A stretch of 42,962 nucleotides of DNA from assembly GCA_034429695.1 (NCBI GenBank), contig DAOUGC010000235.1:1-42962 (forward strand). Direction: 5' to 3'. The DNA comes from DAOUGC01 sp034429695. Its GTDB lineage: Bacteria > Chloroflexota > Anaerolineae > Anaerolineales > Anaerolineaceae. The translations under genes were made by a program, and so were the position numbers. Positions 42,201 to 42,962 of this stretch are shown here, in pieces; position 1 is the stretch's first letter; each line of letters starts with the position of its first letter. Under the pieces are notes generated by a model. The model ran no database searches. It saw nothing but the letters and a program-made list of their open reading frames with translations, and had not been told where the DNA came from.

Positions 42201-42962
42201 GCCTGTGACAACGATGACGACAACGACGGTGTGGTCGACGGCACAGACAACTGCCCGCTGATTGCCAATTCTGATCAGGTCGATACAGACAGCGACGGTC
42301 AGGGCGATGCCTGCGATGATGATGACGACAATGACACCGTCATCGACGGCTCTGACAACTGCCCGCTGACTCCCAATACTGATCAGGTGGATACCGACGG
42401 TGACGGTCAGGGCGACGCTTGCGACAGTGACGATGACGGTGACGGTGTTAACGACGGCTCAGATAATTGCCCGCTGGTGGTCAATACTGATCAGGCAAAT
42501 CACGACACCGATACCATGGGCGATGCCTGCGACAACGATGACGACAACGATGGCGTCATTGACGGCTCTGACAACTGCCCGATCGTCTCCAATGTCACGC
42601 AGACCGACACCGATGGCGACGCCATGGGTGACGCCTGCGATGATGACGACGACAATGACTCCATTAACGATGGCTCAGATAACTGCCCGCTGACCGCCAA
42701 TACTGATCAGCTCAACACCGATGGTGACGCCATGGGCAACGCTTGCGACGACGATGATGACGGCGACACCGTTTTGGACGGCGCTGACAACTGCCCGTTG
42801 ATTGCCAATTCTGATCAGGTCTATACAGACTGCGACGGTCAGGGCGATGCCTGCGACGACGACGATGACGGCGACAGCGTGCTGGATGGCGCTGATAACT
42901 GCCCGCTGGTGGCCAACAGCGACCAGACCAATACTGACGGCGACAGCATGGGCGACGCCTGC
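39225..42962 (+). CDS. Giant secreted protein: signal peptide, acidic stalk, beta-helix, TSP type 3 repeats (continues beyond window)
   Basis: The frame is open from the ATG (AGGAAGG upstream) to the window end, 1246 codons, with no stop. Residues 1-31 are a signal peptide ('FMAGMIFPAGVVVA'). Residues 32-125 form a Thr/Pro/Glu-rich stalk. A 'TNATGEGSFRDTVNEL' segment near 280 resembles the CSLREA-type start of beta-helix domains. Residues 375-580 show parallel beta-helix repeats ('NTVIQGNRFYNGGIGIWL', 'HTIKNNEFRG'). From about 706 on, 36-residue repeats with D-x-D-x-D-G and DNCP motifs follow; these bind calcium in thrombospondin type 3 domains. Such proteins act as cell-surface adhesins or scaffold components. 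The domain at the C-terminus is not visible. Anchoring is unknown. Confidence 0.92.
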   Translation, partial: MTNKFLRIIFQATFIVIFMAGMIFPAGVVVAEGEQPGDPTEPVVVDTTESSPTEEVGGAPEATETPTPEETELPLEETPLTETPGPEEPTEEPPTPEPTEPVGEEEEPEEEPEPIDLTEVVEALEEADIALVDEDGDPIVMGTEEAQQILTAPDPMACYDDASYGTSKCSPAFTTINDALTWIRNSGKLQKRWTIYIDKGDFNEDINLDIDNLRLYARGGNSTVRSITLNANIRETEDNSVWYDYDVTSPIINLYAGGNANDAVDLVQNGGTINSFVTNTNATGEGSFRDTVNELQNEDLHGKTVVRVVKFNITGPTNAGSSDYGWYLINTAAPGATLDSITIDGFSQPGSLQGLTPEGWIANNQIKVQVNLTSGDINLRDGVTIKGLSLTNNGSDSILHIDDYVWSNDGNNIQYNLFGVLPDGSNGRGAASNKPIIKVNDHNTVIQGNRFYNGGIGIWLNESDDHTIKNNEFRGMASDGMLLTDVDDTLIQANHFLSNLGNGIRLDGDDTIEDNNNHNTLLRNIFAWNTLAGIRLIDFNWSDNHGNGNLDNVFSQNSFYGNGGLAIDLGDLGVNKNDDEDDDKGSNNLRNFPVIFDTHTDGTYLYVSGAVGDDATIEFYLTLADPTGFGEGQTYLWTGVEGSSADLQGGDCPYNNPTFGRDDEAKCFSFRIPLTNLPVSLGGSYTLTALATLDDDTSEFGYNYTYTADSDGDGILDPVDNCPTTPNPDQADNDGDGQGDVCDNDDDNDGVGDSSDNCPITANPDQLNTDGDSMGNACDSDDDNDGVSDGSDNCPLTANTDQVDTDSDGQGNACDSDDDGDGIQDTGDNCPLNANPGQEDSDGDGIGNACDSDTDGDGIPDATDNCPATPNADQLNTDGDSQGDACDNDDDNDGVQDGTDNCPLIANSGQEDLDGDGQGNACDPDTDGDGIPDASDNCPVVVNPAQTNTDGDTMGDACDNDDDNDGVIDGSDNCPLVANATQTNTDGDAQGDACDNDDDNDGVVDGTDNCPLIANSDQVDTDSDGQGDACDDDDDNDTVIDGSDNCPLTPNTDQVDTDGDGQGDACDSDDDGDGVNDGSDNCPLVVNTDQANHDTDTMGDACDNDDDNDGVIDGSDNCPIVSNVTQTDTDGDAMGDACDDDDDNDSINDGSDNCPLTANTDQLNTDGDAMGNACDDDDDGDTVLDGADNCPLIANSDQVYTDCDGQGDACDDDDDGDSVLDGADNCPLVANSDQTNTDGDSMGDAC
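41340..42962 (+). repeat. 108-bp tandem repeats encoding TSP3-type calcium-binding units
   Basis: DNCP codons begin at 41382 and then every 108 bp exactly (41490, 41598, 41706 and so on to 42894), giving 15 units without any insertion or deletion. Each 36-residue unit is close to DNCPLxANxDQxDTDGDGQGDAC plus an Asp-rich D-x-D-D-x-D-G-V linker. Two Cys per unit probably form disulphides as in thrombospondin. The last unit is cut by the window edge. The array's DNA identity suggests recent expansion. Confidence 0.95.

Noticed and set aside
41339..42700. Several - strand frames rich in SPSSSLSQALP-type repeats
   Set aside because: They are the reverse complement of the TSP3 repeat array; the period of 108 bp keeps the frame open on both strands.
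1..42962. Insertion sequences, CRISPR arrays, tRNA or rRNA genes
   Set aside because: No transposase motif, no short regularly spaced repeats with unique spacers, and no tRNA- or rRNA-like sequence were noticed on either strand.

Overview
The window looks like a chromosomal segment from a member of the Chloroflexota, probably class Anaerolineae. The evidence is compositional. It carries lipoproteins with Thr/Pro-rich stalks of the 'PTETPTPT' kind, several GT-C (ArnT/PMT-like) membrane glycosyltransferases, and a large secreted protein with thrombospondin type 3 repeats. No rRNA, tRNA or phylogenetic marker is present, so the assignment is an inference.

Layout. (1) 1-305 is the 3' end of an MFS transporter on the + strand; a strong bidirectional terminator at 307-340 separates it from what follows. 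(2) About 349-33615 is one very long run of 31 genes, all on the - strand, with gaps under 60 bp or ATGA-type overlaps. It reads from right to left and encodes a surface-polysaccharide or glycoconjugate locus. It starts with a winged-helix regulator behind a near-consensus sigma-70-type promoter, followed by a GDP-fucose synthase-like enzyme and a Wzm/Wzt ABC exporter. Next come a capsule-type GT-B protein, a methyltransferase, PseB plus an RmlD-like reductase, an SAF-containing NeuB-type synthase, an SpsF-type cytidylyltransferase, several glycosyltransferases and a Gfo/Idh/MocA oxidoreductase. After these lie two large GT-C-like membrane proteins, two paralogous lipoproteins, a PtmA-like SDR, a cytidylyltransferase-HAD phosphatase fusion and a second NeuB-type synthase lacking the SAF domain. 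The distal end has another GT-B protein, a third cytidylyltransferase, a 2-hydroxyacid dehydrogenase, an SDR, a DUF115 protein, two GT2 enzymes and two tandem GT39-like paralogs. (3) 33824-35474 holds a DUF2804 protein and a ferritin on the + strand. (4) 35568-38855 holds a DUF3788-like protein and a large M23-type lipoprotein on the - strand. (5) 39225 to the window end is the start of a giant secreted protein on the + strand (signal peptide, acidic stalk, beta-helix, then 15 units of a 108-bp/36-residue TSP3-like repeat).

How the genes work together. The locus probably builds a polysaccharide or glycan that is exported by the Wzm/Wzt ABC transporter and contains one or more nonulosonic (sialic-acid-like) sugars. 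There are two synthases and three cytidylyltransferases, yet no recognisable PseC, PseH, PseG, NeuC or LegG enzyme. Pieces of pseudaminic-like (PseB) and legionaminic/ptm-like (PtmA- and PtmF-like) routes are combined with non-canonical partners. The CMP-sugar transferases are not obvious. The DUF115 protein and three GT-B proteins are the candidates. This mixed, incomplete nonulosonate set is the most likely place for undescribed chemistry in the window.
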